The notes beneath the pieces were generated by a model. That model was not told where the DNA came from. It saw only the letters and a list, made by a program, of their open reading frames with translations, and searched no databases. Shown in pieces: positions 1 through 6,997 of a DNA stretch of 64,000 bases (positions are counted from its first letter, which is position 1; each line of letters starts with the position of its first letter). This DNA comes from Pedobacter panaciterrae (GTDB taxonomy: Bacteria > Bacteroidota > Bacteroidia > Sphingobacteriales > Sphingobacteriaceae), in NCBI RefSeq assembly GCF_013204795.1, contig NZ_JABMKW010000018.1:558001-622000 (forward strand). Reading direction: 5' to 3'. The translations under genes and the position numbers were made by a program.

Positions 1-339
1 CAAATCAGATTTATGTCCTTCCAGCTCCAGTTCATTTTCATTTCCGTGTATTGATTGTGTATCAATTCGCTTTTTCCGTAAAAAAGACATAGCCGTAGTA
101 TAAGTAATGGTATACAACCATGTAGAAAATTTAGACGTTTGCTTAAAGGTACCTAAGGCTTTGTATGCCTTTACAAAGCAATCCTGAGCAATTTCTTCTG
201 CATCTTCCCTGTTTTTAGCAAAACGTATAGCAAGCGTAAATACAAAGCGCTGATGGCGTTTTACCAATTCCGAATAAGCGGAGGTATTACCCATCAGGAC
301 TTCTGCAATTAGGTCTTGATCTGTTTGCTGTTGCTGCAT
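1..339 (-). CDS. ECF-type RNA polymerase sigma factor (3' part outside window)
   Basis: Only the first 113 codons lie in the window; the frame is open to the left edge. Residues about 21-91 form a sigma-70 region 2: the acidic stretch EDAEEIAQDCFVKAYKALG and then FSTWLYTITYTTAMSFLRKK, the helices that bind core polymerase and the -10 element. Region 4 would lie beyond the edge. The ATG at 339 is the first start possible, because an in-frame TAG lies only three codons upstream. ECF factors redirect RNA polymerase to stress or envelope genes; the target cannot be told from here. No anti-sigma gene is visible on this side. The family call is firm, the subgroup is unknown. Confidence 0.9.
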   Translation of the reverse strand, partial: MQQQQTDQDLIAEVLMGNTSAYSELVKRHQRFVFTLAIRFAKNREDAEEIAQDCFVKAYKALGTFKQTSKFSTWLYTITYTTAMSFLRKKRIDTQSIHGNENELELEGHKSDL

Positions 340-408
340 ATACAGCTATGACGCCGAGGTAGGCCTGCAGGTTACAACAATTGATAAAAACTAATGGCTT
401 ACATTGGC

Positions 409-442
409 CGTGATCTCCTTTGGTTAATCAAAGGAGATGACG
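409..442. repeat. REP-like palindrome A (CGTCAT-type)
   Basis: Arms 409-422 and 429-442 are complementary with one mismatch around a 6-base loop. The core is the reverse complement of the core of the palindrome at 9593-9630, so the two are the same element in opposite orientation. It sits between the divergently placed sigma factor start and the end of the SMR gene, outside any gene I trust. Confidence 0.7.
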
Positions 443-473
443 AAGGTTGCTGCACCACACTTAAGCCCAAAAC

Positions 474-797
474 CTAATGGCTTCCAGCAAAGAATTTTAA
501 CCCCAGAATAGACCCAATTAGCGTTGCGATAAAAAAGATGCGCCAGAAATTGGCAGGTTCCTGAAAATACAATATTCCAACTATTACAGTTCCTACCGCT
601 CCTATACCTGTCCACACTGCGTATGCCGTTCCCATTGGTAAAGTTTGAGTGGCTTTATTTAGGAAGTAAAAACTTAACGAAATACAAACAGCAAAAGCCA
701 AACTCCATTTAAAGTTGGTAAAGTTATTGGATAGCTTTAAACAGGTGGTAAATCCAACCTCAAACAATCCGGCAATTATTAAAATAATCCAGCTCAT
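474..797 (-). CDS. sugE: Small multidrug resistance (SMR) transporter, Gdx/SugE-like
   Basis: A 107-residue inner membrane protein with four predicted helices, the normal SMR size. It shows the conserved membrane glutamate E13 in the opening MSWIILIIAGLFEV and the signature GTAYAVWTGIGAVG at residues 56-69, which is very close to E. coli SugE/Gdx. SMR dimers exchange protons for a cation; Gdx types export guanidinium and some quaternary ammonium compounds. The substrate here is inferred from that resemblance. The gene follows a Crp/Fnr-type regulator by 70 bases on the same strand, so the two may be regulated together. I saw no guanidine riboswitch in the short leader. Confidence 0.85.
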   Translation of the reverse strand: MSWIILIIAGLFEVGFTTCLKLSNNFTNFKWSLAFAVCISLSFYFLNKATQTLPMGTAYAVWTGIGAVGTVIVGILYFQEPANFWRIFFIATLIGSILGLKFFAGSH

Positions 798-811
798 AAT
801 TTTTTTTTCTG

Positions 812-819
812 CAAAATTA
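812..819 (-). promoter_or_regulatory. Possible -7 box for the SMR gene
   Basis: On the minus strand the bases read TAATTTTG, matching the Bacteroidota -7 consensus TAnnTTTG, 14 bases before the SMR start codon. The nearest TTTG upstream is 26 bases away, longer than the usual 19-21, so this is a weak call. Confidence 0.3.
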
Positions 820-867
820 GGCCGAATTAACAGGCCATTTTTTTACAAATGTTAAAAAATGAGTTTG

Positions 868-1434
868 CTATTTTATTTCTGCACGGATTCGGCTAAGCGT
901 AACCTGGGTAACGCCAAGGTAAGAAGCAATATATCCCAGTTGGATTCTTTGGATCAAATTAGGTGAGTTTTTTAGCAACTCAGCATAACATTCTGACGCC
1001 GATTTAAATAATCTGGAAATATAGCGTTCTTCGAGCTTAATCAGCTCAAGCTCTGCCAGCTTTCTGCCCCAGTTTGCAAGGTCTATATTTTCCAAAAATA
1101 AGCGTTGTAAGGCTTCATCTTTAATTTCATAAAGAGTACTGTTCTCTAACAATTCTATGCTCTCGTAGCCCGGCTGTCCATTTATATAGCTGTTATAGGA
1201 AAACACAAAATCGCCTTCAAGGCCAAACCAAAAGGTGATCTGGTTATCCCTTCCTTCGCAATAAGCACGCGCAATGCCTTTCTGGATAAAGTAAGCCGAG
1301 CGGCCTATATGTCCCGCTTCAACTAAAACCTTATTTTTTGGCAGCGCTATCTTATGCATTTCACCAAGCAAAAGCTTAAGACTATGGGGCTTTAGCGGAT
1401 AAATGCTGTTTATTTTTTTTATAAGCTCATCCAA
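868..1434 (-). CDS. Crp/Fnr family transcriptional regulator
   Basis: The 188-residue protein has a cyclic-nucleotide-binding beta-roll fold over residues about 25-115 (GRSAYFIQKGIARAYCE and similar) and a C-terminal helix-turn-helix around IQLGYIASYLGVTQVTLSRI. It has no visible cysteine cluster for an Fnr iron-sulfur centre, and the phosphate-binding Arg of true CRP is not evident, so cAMP is not a safe guess as ligand. Bacteroidota carry many such short regulators next to transporter genes. Position directly upstream of the SMR exporter suggests it controls that gene, but this is inference. Confidence 0.85.
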   Translation of the reverse strand: MDELIKKINSIYPLKPHSLKLLLGEMHKIALPKNKVLVEAGHIGRSAYFIQKGIARAYCEGRDNQITFWFGLEGDFVFSYNSYINGQPGYESIELLENSTLYEIKDEALQRLFLENIDLANWGRKLAELELIKLEERYISRLFKSASECYAELLKNSPNLIQRIQLGYIASYLGVTQVTLSRIRAEIK

Positions 1435-1487
1435 TGTATCTCAAAATTTAAATAAAGATAAAATAACAGCGACAAACATTTTTTTAA

Positions 1488-1541
1488 AATCTGTGTAACC
1501 TGAAATATTTTGATGTAGTCATAGCACACAGAACACAGATT
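1488..1541. repeat. Spaced inverted repeat before the small membrane protein gene
   Basis: AATCTGTGT at 1488-1496 is matched by its complement ACACAGATT at 1533-1541. It lies between the Crp/Fnr gene and the small membrane protein gene at 1580 and could be an operator for either, or chance. Confidence 0.3.
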
Positions 1542-1579
1542 CAAAACAACAGAATATTTAAAATATAAAATAGAATAAC

Positions 1580-1933
1580 ATGGGACCAGAATTAGTATTT
1601 ATATCGCTTTTTGTTTGCACAACAGCAATGGTTTTTGGCATAAGATACATGTCTAACAAAGAAAAAATGGCAATGATAGAGCGCGGAATAGATCCGGGAA
1701 TTGCCCGATCAAGGCAAAGCGCCCCTACTCCTTTTTTGAGTTTAAAATTTGGATTACTGATGGTTGGTTTAGGATTGGGTATACTAACTGCACTATTTTG
1801 CGTGCTGCAAGCAGGTATAGATGATGAAGAGGCTGTAGCAGTATATTTTGGATCAATCTTCATTTTTGGAGGCCTGGGGCTAATTGTATCTTATGTTGTA
1901 GAGAAAAAATGGCTTGATCAGCACAACAACTAA
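1580..1933 (+). CDS. Small membrane protein, DUF6249-like
   Basis: A 117-residue protein with an N-terminal membrane segment (residues 4-22), a short charged stretch containing EKMAMIERGIDPG, then two more hydrophobic segments (about 54-75 and 86-108). The EKMAMIERGIDP motif is what I associate with the DUF6249 family of Bacteroidota, whose genes often sit near ECF sigma factors. No catalytic residues are evident, and the function is unknown. It is followed by a good terminator at 1959 and appears to be a single-gene unit. Confidence 0.6.
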   Translation: MGPELVFISLFVCTTAMVFGIRYMSNKEKMAMIERGIDPGIARSRQSAPTPFLSLKFGLLMVGLGLGILTALFCVLQAGIDDEEAVAVYFGSIFIFGGLGLIVSYVVEKKWLDQHNN

Positions 1934-1958
1934 AGTTACGGTAAGAATGTTTTTAGAG

Positions 1959-1985
1959 AGCCTGCTCATATTTGAGCAGGCTTTT
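1959..1985 (+). terminator. Rho-independent terminator after the small membrane protein gene
   Basis: The stem AGCCTGCTCA / TGAGCAGGCT (10 bp, 4-base loop) is followed by TTTTA, starting 25 bases after the stop codon. Confidence 0.8.
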
Positions 1986-2005
1986 ATATTTTGTATCGCA
2001 CAATT

Positions 2006-2081
2006 CGTCATCTCGAACGCATGTGAGAGATCTCTTGAACCTGCATAACCAAGAGATCTCTCACATGCGTTCGAGATGACG
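2006..2081. repeat. REP-like palindrome B, 31-bp perfect arms
   Basis: Arms 2006-2036 and 2051-2081 are perfectly complementary around a 14-base loop, beginning CGTCATCTCGAACGC and ending GCGTTCGAGATGACG. It has the same CGTCATCT ends as the palindromes at 409, 9593 and 47801. The element lies between the terminator at 1959 and the tetR gene. An open frame for tetR runs back into its right arm, but that upstream part is not likely to be translated. Confidence 0.85.
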
Positions 2082-2162
2082 GAAAGAGTGGAGGATACAA
2101 CGACATGTGCTGACTTTTGTCAACCCAAAGTCAACAAACATTTTCTATATAAAATTAGATAT

Positions 2163-2188
2163 AAATTAATCAATCGATTGATTAATTT
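2163..2188. promoter_or_regulatory. 26-bp perfect palindrome, probable TetR operator
   Basis: The sequence is perfectly self-complementary around C2175/G2176, with core TTAATCAATCGATTGATTAA. It ends 19 bases before the tetR start codon. The right half overlaps a TAATTTTG -7 box at 2183-2190, so a bound dimer would block RNA polymerase. This is the classic arrangement for an autoregulating TetR repressor that also controls the efflux genes behind it. Confidence 0.75.
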
Positions 2189-2190
2189 TG
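2183..2190 (+). promoter_or_regulatory. Probable -7 box of the efflux operon
   Basis: TAATTTTG matches the Bacteroidota consensus TAnnTTTG and overlaps the end of the palindromic operator. It lies 17 bases before the tetR ATG. I find no clear TTTG at the expected -33 distance. Confidence 0.45.
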
Positions 2191-2207
2191 CCTCACAATT
2201 TGATTAC

Positions 2208-2828
2208 ATGGAAAAAGCAGATAAGAGATCGAGTATTCTGGAGGCAGCTTCAAAGCTGTTTGCTGAATTAGGATATGAAGGTGCCTCAACCCGTCAGATT
2301 GCGAAAGAGGCAGGCGCAAATATGGCTATGATTAACTATTATTTTGGGTCAAAAGAAGGCGTATTCGTTGAAATGATGAATAACCGGATACAGGGATTCA
2401 AAGAGGAACTGAATAGCATTAGCAAAGACCGCCTATCGGGAATGGAAAAACTGTTAAAAGTAGTTGATGGCTATGCCACACGCATACTTTGCAATCACAC
2501 TTTTCATAAAATGATGCATAGAGAGTTGTCTTTATCTCAAAGACCAGAAATGTTCATCACCATCAAAAATGCAATGGCCGAAAATCTGTTGGTTATCCAG
2601 CACATTATTGAAGATGGAATTGAAGATGGAAGCTTTAAAAAAGTGGATGTAAAAATGCTTATCGCTACTGTAATGGGAACCATAAGTTATGTAGCCATCT
2701 CCCCTTCTAAAATAACATCAGGAACTACGCTCGACATCAACAACAAAGAAGACCGAAAAATCATCACAGATCGTTTAATTACCCATTTAAAGGATCTCAT
2801 CACTATTTATCTAACACCCCAACAATGA
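2208..2828 (+). CDS. TetR family repressor of the adjacent efflux operon
   Basis: A 206-residue protein starting MEKADKRSSILEAA. The N-terminal helix-turn-helix is typical of TetR (GASTRQIAKEAGANMAMINYYF); the C-terminal ligand-binding domain is of the CecR/YbiH sort by general appearance. An open frame extends back to 2076, but those 44 codons would run through the promoter, the palindrome and part of a REP-like repeat, so I place the start at 2208. Its stop codon overlaps the start of the tolC-like gene (ATGA), giving translational coupling. It most likely represses itself and the three efflux genes through the operator at 2163. Confidence 0.9.
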   Translation: MEKADKRSSILEAASKLFAELGYEGASTRQIAKEAGANMAMINYYFGSKEGVFVEMMNNRIQGFKEELNSISKDRLSGMEKLLKVVDGYATRILCNHTFHKMMHRELSLSQRPEMFITIKNAMAENLLVIQHIIEDGIEDGSFKKVDVKMLIATVMGTISYVAISPSKITSGTTLDINNKEDRKIITDRLITHLKDLITIYLTPQQ

Positions 2829-4141
2829 TACGCAACACAATTAAATTAAGCCTTGTGGCTTTTCTGCTCCCTGGAATGCTATATGCCCAAAACATAAAAA
2901 AGCTAAGCCTACAGGAAGCAATTGAGTTAGGCATAAGTAACAGCAAGAATTTAAAACTATCACAAAGTAAAATTGATGAAGCTGTTTCTAAACTCGCATC
3001 AGTTAAAGACAACGCACTGCCTACAGCCAGTGCTTCCTTTTTATACAACCATGCCGAGATCCCCACTAATAAATTAAGCATTGGTGGTGCAGATCCAATT
3101 AATTTACCCAACAGAGCAGATGCATTTATAGGAACTGCCGCGGTGGAACAATTAGTATACGGAGGGGGTAAATTAAGGTATGCAGAAGCATCAACAAAAT
3201 TGCTTACCGATGTTGCCCGTTTAGATGCCGATAAAAACAAAGAAGAAGTTAGCTACGCAGTAATAAACACTTACTATTCGTTGTTTAAAGTATTGCAAAG
3301 CAAAAAAGTAGTCGCCCAGAATCTGGAATCTATTGCCGGACAATTAAAGCAATCGCAGCGCTTTTTTGAGCAGGGAATAGTAACTAAAAACGATGTTTTA
3401 AGGTTTCAATTACAACAAGCCAATGTTTCGCTAACCGAAATGGAGATCGAAAACAACAGGAAAGTAATTAACTACAACCTGGATATTTTATTAGGGCTGG
3501 ATGAAAACACGGAGATAGAAATTGCTGATCCGGATAATGCTTTAAAACCGGTTTCGCCATTAACATCATATATCGATTTGGCCTTATCCAACCGTCAGGA
3601 ACTAAAGCAGGCCGATTTGCAGAATAAGGTTGCTGATATGAACATCAAATCCATTCAGGCAAATACAATACCTACAGTTGGTGTTGGGGCAAACTTGTAC
3701 TACATTAACCCAAGCGGGAAATTTATCCCTCCAACCAATCAGTACATTGTACCAATGACGCTTGGAGCCAATATTTCATGGAATATCGGAAGCTTATGGA
3801 CCAATAAAAACAAAGTAACCGAAGCTCGCATTCAACAGAAAAATGTAGGTATCCAAAAAGATATTTTATCAGATCAGGTGAAAACGGAGATCAACAAAAA
3901 TTATCAGGATTATCAACTGGCTTTAAATAAAATAAAAGTGCTCGAAACTTCTATTGCACAGGCTACTGAAAACGACAACTTACTGGCTTCGAAATACAAA
4001 AACAATGTTGCCTCAGCCATCGACCGCATTGATGCAGAAACGTTGCTTTACCAAGCCAAAATCAATTTAGAATTAGCTAAAGCAGATGCCGGACTGGCCT
4101 ACTATACGCTATTAAAATCAACAGGAAAAATCGCCCAATAA
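2825..4141 (+). CDS. TolC-family outer membrane efflux channel
   Basis: A 438-residue protein with a signal peptide cut near residue 21 (LLPGMLYAQ) and the duplicated, helix-rich layout of outer membrane efflux proteins (two OEP domains, about 30-215 and 235-430). Trimers form an outer membrane barrel with a long periplasmic tunnel. It is the first transport gene after tetR, overlapping it by 4 bases, and precedes the HlyD and EmrB genes, so it should supply the outer membrane exit of that pump. Confidence 0.92.
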   Translation: MIRNTIKLSLVAFLLPGMLYAQNIKKLSLQEAIELGISNSKNLKLSQSKIDEAVSKLASVKDNALPTASASFLYNHAEIPTNKLSIGGADPINLPNRADAFIGTAAVEQLVYGGGKLRYAEASTKLLTDVARLDADKNKEEVSYAVINTYYSLFKVLQSKKVVAQNLESIAGQLKQSQRFFEQGIVTKNDVLRFQLQQANVSLTEMEIENNRKVINYNLDILLGLDENTEIEIADPDNALKPVSPLTSYIDLALSNRQELKQADLQNKVADMNIKSIQANTIPTVGVGANLYYINPSGKFIPPTNQYIVPMTLGANISWNIGSLWTNKNKVTEARIQQKNVGIQKDILSDQVKTEINKNYQDYQLALNKIKVLETSIAQATENDNLLASKYKNNVASAIDRIDAETLLYQAKINLELAKADAGLAYYTLLKSTGKIAQ

Positions 4142-4162
4142 CTACCATAACAAATTACAGCA

Positions 4163-5206
4163 ATGACAACTGAAAAGAAAAAGAAAAACAAAGTTATACC
4201 AATCATATTAGGGGTATTAATTGTAATTGGAGCCATATTTGGCACCAAAGAGTATATTTACTACAGCAAACACGTTGATACGGATGACGCACAGATTGAT
4301 GGAGACATTAGCCCGGTAGTTGCACGTGTTGGAGGCTATGTAAAGGAAATTAAATTTGAAGAAAACACCGCTGTAAAAGAAGGCGATATCTTGGTTAAGC
4401 TTGATGATAGCGATTACAAAGTAAAGCTTGAGCAGGCCATGGCCGGACAAAAAGGTGCCAGTGCTGGCGTGGGTGTTTCTGAATCACAAATTGCGGCCAC
4501 TGCAGCAAATACAAGTACTGCAAGGGCTAATATTGAAGAGGCAAGAGTTAAATTATCATTAGCCCAAAAGGATTACGATCGTTATGCAAACCTGATTAAA
4601 GATGGCTCTATTACCCAGCAGCAATTTGACCAGGCTAAGGCGCAAAAAGAATCGGCCCAAGCTGCATTTACTGCCGCTAACGACCAATATACTGCCGCAG
4701 TTAAGCAGGTTGGTACTACTCAGTCGCAGTTAGCAGTAAGCAATACTGGAGTTAGCCAGCATCAGTCGGAAGTTGATTTTGCTAAATTGCAGCTATCATA
4801 TACCGACATTAAAGCACCGGCAACAGGAATTGTTTCTAAAAAGAATGTTCAAAAAGGGCAGCTGGTACAGGCCGGTCAGTCTTTGTTTTCTGTTGTAAAT
4901 GATAACAGTATTTATGTTACTGCTAACTTTAAAGAAACCCAGCTTGAAGAAATCAATCCCGGGTTAAAAGTTAAGGTAGAGGTTGACGCTTATCCGGATG
5001 CCGATGTACAGGGAGAGGTTTACAATTTTGCGCCTATTACCGGTGCAAAAGGCTCTTTGTTACCTCCCGACAATGCTACAGGTAACTTTGTAAAAGTAGT
5101 ACAACGTGTGCCCGTAAAAATAAAAATCACTAAAGCACCTAAAGAGATCATGGCAAAATTACGCCCTGGTATGAGTGTTAAGGTTTCTGTTTCTATAAAA
5201 GACTAA
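4163..5206 (+). CDS. HlyD/EmrA-family periplasmic adaptor of the efflux pump
   Basis: A 347-residue membrane fusion protein. After a lysine-rich start there is one membrane anchor (about residues 11-27), then the barrel-sandwich half motif DTDDAQIDGDISPVVARVGG, a helical hairpin rich in Ala and Gln (about 90-200), the second half of the sandwich (LSYTDIKAPATGIVSKKNV), and a beta-barrel. The DTDDA motif is typical of EmrA partners of 14-helix MFS pumps. It starts 21 bases after the tolC-like gene and ends two bases before the pump gene. Confidence 0.93.
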   Translation: MTTEKKKKNKVIPIILGVLIVIGAIFGTKEYIYYSKHVDTDDAQIDGDISPVVARVGGYVKEIKFEENTAVKEGDILVKLDDSDYKVKLEQAMAGQKGASAGVGVSESQIAATAANTSTARANIEEARVKLSLAQKDYDRYANLIKDGSITQQQFDQAKAQKESAQAAFTAANDQYTAAVKQVGTTQSQLAVSNTGVSQHQSEVDFAKLQLSYTDIKAPATGIVSKKNVQKGQLVQAGQSLFSVVNDNSIYVTANFKETQLEEINPGLKVKVEVDAYPDADVQGEVYNFAPITGAKGSLLPPDNATGNFVKVVQRVPVKIKITKAPKEIMAKLRPGMSVKVSVSIKD

Positions 5207-5208
5207 AA

Positions 5209-6756
5209 ATGGCCGAGAAAGGTTTAAAAAAGTGGATAATAACCTTTACAGTGATCACAGCTTCCTTACTGGAGCTGATTGATACCACTATTGTAAACGT
5301 TGCTATACCCCAAATACAAGGTAACCTGGGGGCCACCCTAGAGGATGTTGCCTGGCTATCTACCGGCTACGCTGTAGCTAACGTAATCGTATTGCCTATG
5401 TCGGGATGGCTGGGTAGTCGTTTTGGCCGTAAAAACTATTTCCTGTTCTCTATTATACTTTTTACCGTTGCATCATTTCTTTGCGGAAATGCAACCAACC
5501 TCGAAGAGCTGATCCTGTTCCGTATATTACAGGGGCTAGCCGGAGGAGGCTTAATTTCAACTGCTCAGGCCATATTAATTGAGACCTGGCCACGAGAAGA
5601 TGTTGGTATTGCCACAGCCTTGTTTGGATTGGGCGCCGTTGTAGGGCCTACTGTAGGGCCAACAATTGGTGGTTATTTGTTAGAGATCAGTTCATGGCCG
5701 TTAATTTTTTATGTAAATATTCCCGTCGGCATCCTGGCTGCCTATTGTACCTATATGTTTGTTCGAGAGACACCTAAGGATGGAAAGGGTATGCCTGTAG
5801 ATTGGTGGGGTATTGCATTACTTGCCGTTGCAGTTGGAAGTTTACAGACCGTATTGGAAAAAGGCGAAAGTGAAGACTGGTTTGCCACCCCTTACATCAC
5901 AGCACTTGCAGTTACATCTGTCCTTGGCTTACTGCTGTTCATTTGGAGGGAGCTGAGCACCGACCACCCTATTGTGAACTTTAAGATTATGCGCCACAGG
6001 AGCTTTTCAGTGGGTATGTTTACCTCGTTTATCCTGGGCTTCGGGCTTTATGGGTCCGTTTTCGTGTTCCCTGTATTTTGCCAGAATTTACTGGGCTTCT
6101 CGCCTCTCCAAACGGGCGAATTGTTGTTCCCTGGTGGTTTATGTACCATCGTGATGATGCCATTTATTGGGATTTTCCTTAAAAAAGGCATTCCGGCTCA
6201 GTTTATGGCAACCATCGGGATGTTCCTCTTCTTCGTATTTTGTTCTATGCTGAGTAAATCTACCCTGCAATCAGGCACCAATGATTTCTTTCTTCCTTTA
6301 ATGATAAGGGGTGTTGGTATGGCATTATTGTTTGTACCGTTAACCACTTTGGCCATTCAGGATCTGAAAGGTGCCGAGATTGGACAAGGCTCTGGTTTGA
6401 ACAACATGATGAGACAACTTGGCGGTTCATTTGGCATCGCTGCATTAACTACTTTGATACATGTTCGCCAGGGTTTTCACCGCAGCAATTTACTCATAAA
6501 CATTAATGAATATAACCCTGCATTTACCGATCGTTTTAATGGCTTTATAAAGAATTTTATGGCCAAGGGATATAACTATTTAGACGCAAAAGCTTTGGCC
6601 GCAAAGGCCGTTGAAGGTGTGGTTACAAAACAGTCATTACTGCTCACTTATAGTGATGCATATTGGGTGGCGGGACTGATCCTTTTATGTTCAATTCCGC
6701 TGCTGTATCTTCAAAAGTTCAAAAAGAATGTTGAAGTTCCGGCAGACTTACACTAA
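5209..6756 (+). CDS. emrB: EmrB/QacA-family MFS drug exporter (DHA2, 14 helices)
   Basis: A 515-residue inner membrane transporter, the usual length for DHA2 drug:H+ antiporters. Visible family motifs are LLELIDTTIVNVAIPQIQ (motif D1) near the start, GWLGSRFGRKN (motif A) and GLGAVVGPTVGPTIGG (motif C, the antiporter motif). It begins two bases after the adaptor stop codon, so the two are surely co-translated. Together with the TolC and HlyD proteins it should move hydrophobic drugs from the inner membrane to the outside. A terminator follows at 6759. The specific substrate cannot be read from sequence. Confidence 0.93.
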   Translation: MAEKGLKKWIITFTVITASLLELIDTTIVNVAIPQIQGNLGATLEDVAWLSTGYAVANVIVLPMSGWLGSRFGRKNYFLFSIILFTVASFLCGNATNLEELILFRILQGLAGGGLISTAQAILIETWPREDVGIATALFGLGAVVGPTVGPTIGGYLLEISSWPLIFYVNIPVGILAAYCTYMFVRETPKDGKGMPVDWWGIALLAVAVGSLQTVLEKGESEDWFATPYITALAVTSVLGLLLFIWRELSTDHPIVNFKIMRHRSFSVGMFTSFILGFGLYGSVFVFPVFCQNLLGFSPLQTGELLFPGGLCTIVMMPFIGIFLKKGIPAQFMATIGMFLFFVFCSMLSKSTLQSGTNDFFLPLMIRGVGMALLFVPLTTLAIQDLKGAEIGQGSGLNNMMRQLGGSFGIAALTTLIHVRQGFHRSNLLININEYNPAFTDRFNGFIKNFMAKGYNYLDAKALAAKAVEGVVTKQSLLLTYSDAYWVAGLILLCSIPLLYLQKFKKNVEVPADLH

Positions 6757-6758
6757 AC

Positions 6759-6793
6759 AAAACAGCCGTTAAGATTTTCTTAACGGCTGTTTT
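6759..6793 (+). terminator. Terminator of the efflux operon
   Basis: A 16-bp stem, AAAACAGCCGTTAAGA with its complement and a 3-base loop, starts three bases after the emrB-like stop codon. The A and T runs on both sides would also let it work on the other strand. Confidence 0.85.
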
Positions 6794-6997
6794 ACCCCAA
6801 AAAATTAACAATTAAATTGCTTCATTTATTGCGTTTCCGCCCTCAAATCAGCACATAAGTTTAAAAGGATTTGTTTAACCTCTATGGTACTAAGTTAGTT
6901 TTTTTTGCAAAAAAATCAAAATTAAATTAATAGCACTTTGGGGTCTTTTTTTTGAATCATTTTTGGTAGCTTAAGCGCGAAAAAATACCCTTTAAAT

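Noticed and set aside
797..868. Guanidine riboswitch before the Gdx/SugE-like gene
   Set aside because: The 70-base gap is too short for the known guanidine-I aptamer and shows no matching conserved core.
2076..2207. N-terminal extension of tetR
   Set aside because: It would cross a palindromic repeat, the operator and the -7 box; TetR homologs start near MEKADKRSSIL.
2803..3240. 145-codon open frame opposite the TolC-family gene
   Set aside because: Mirror of the outer membrane channel gene; composition is that of a shadow frame.
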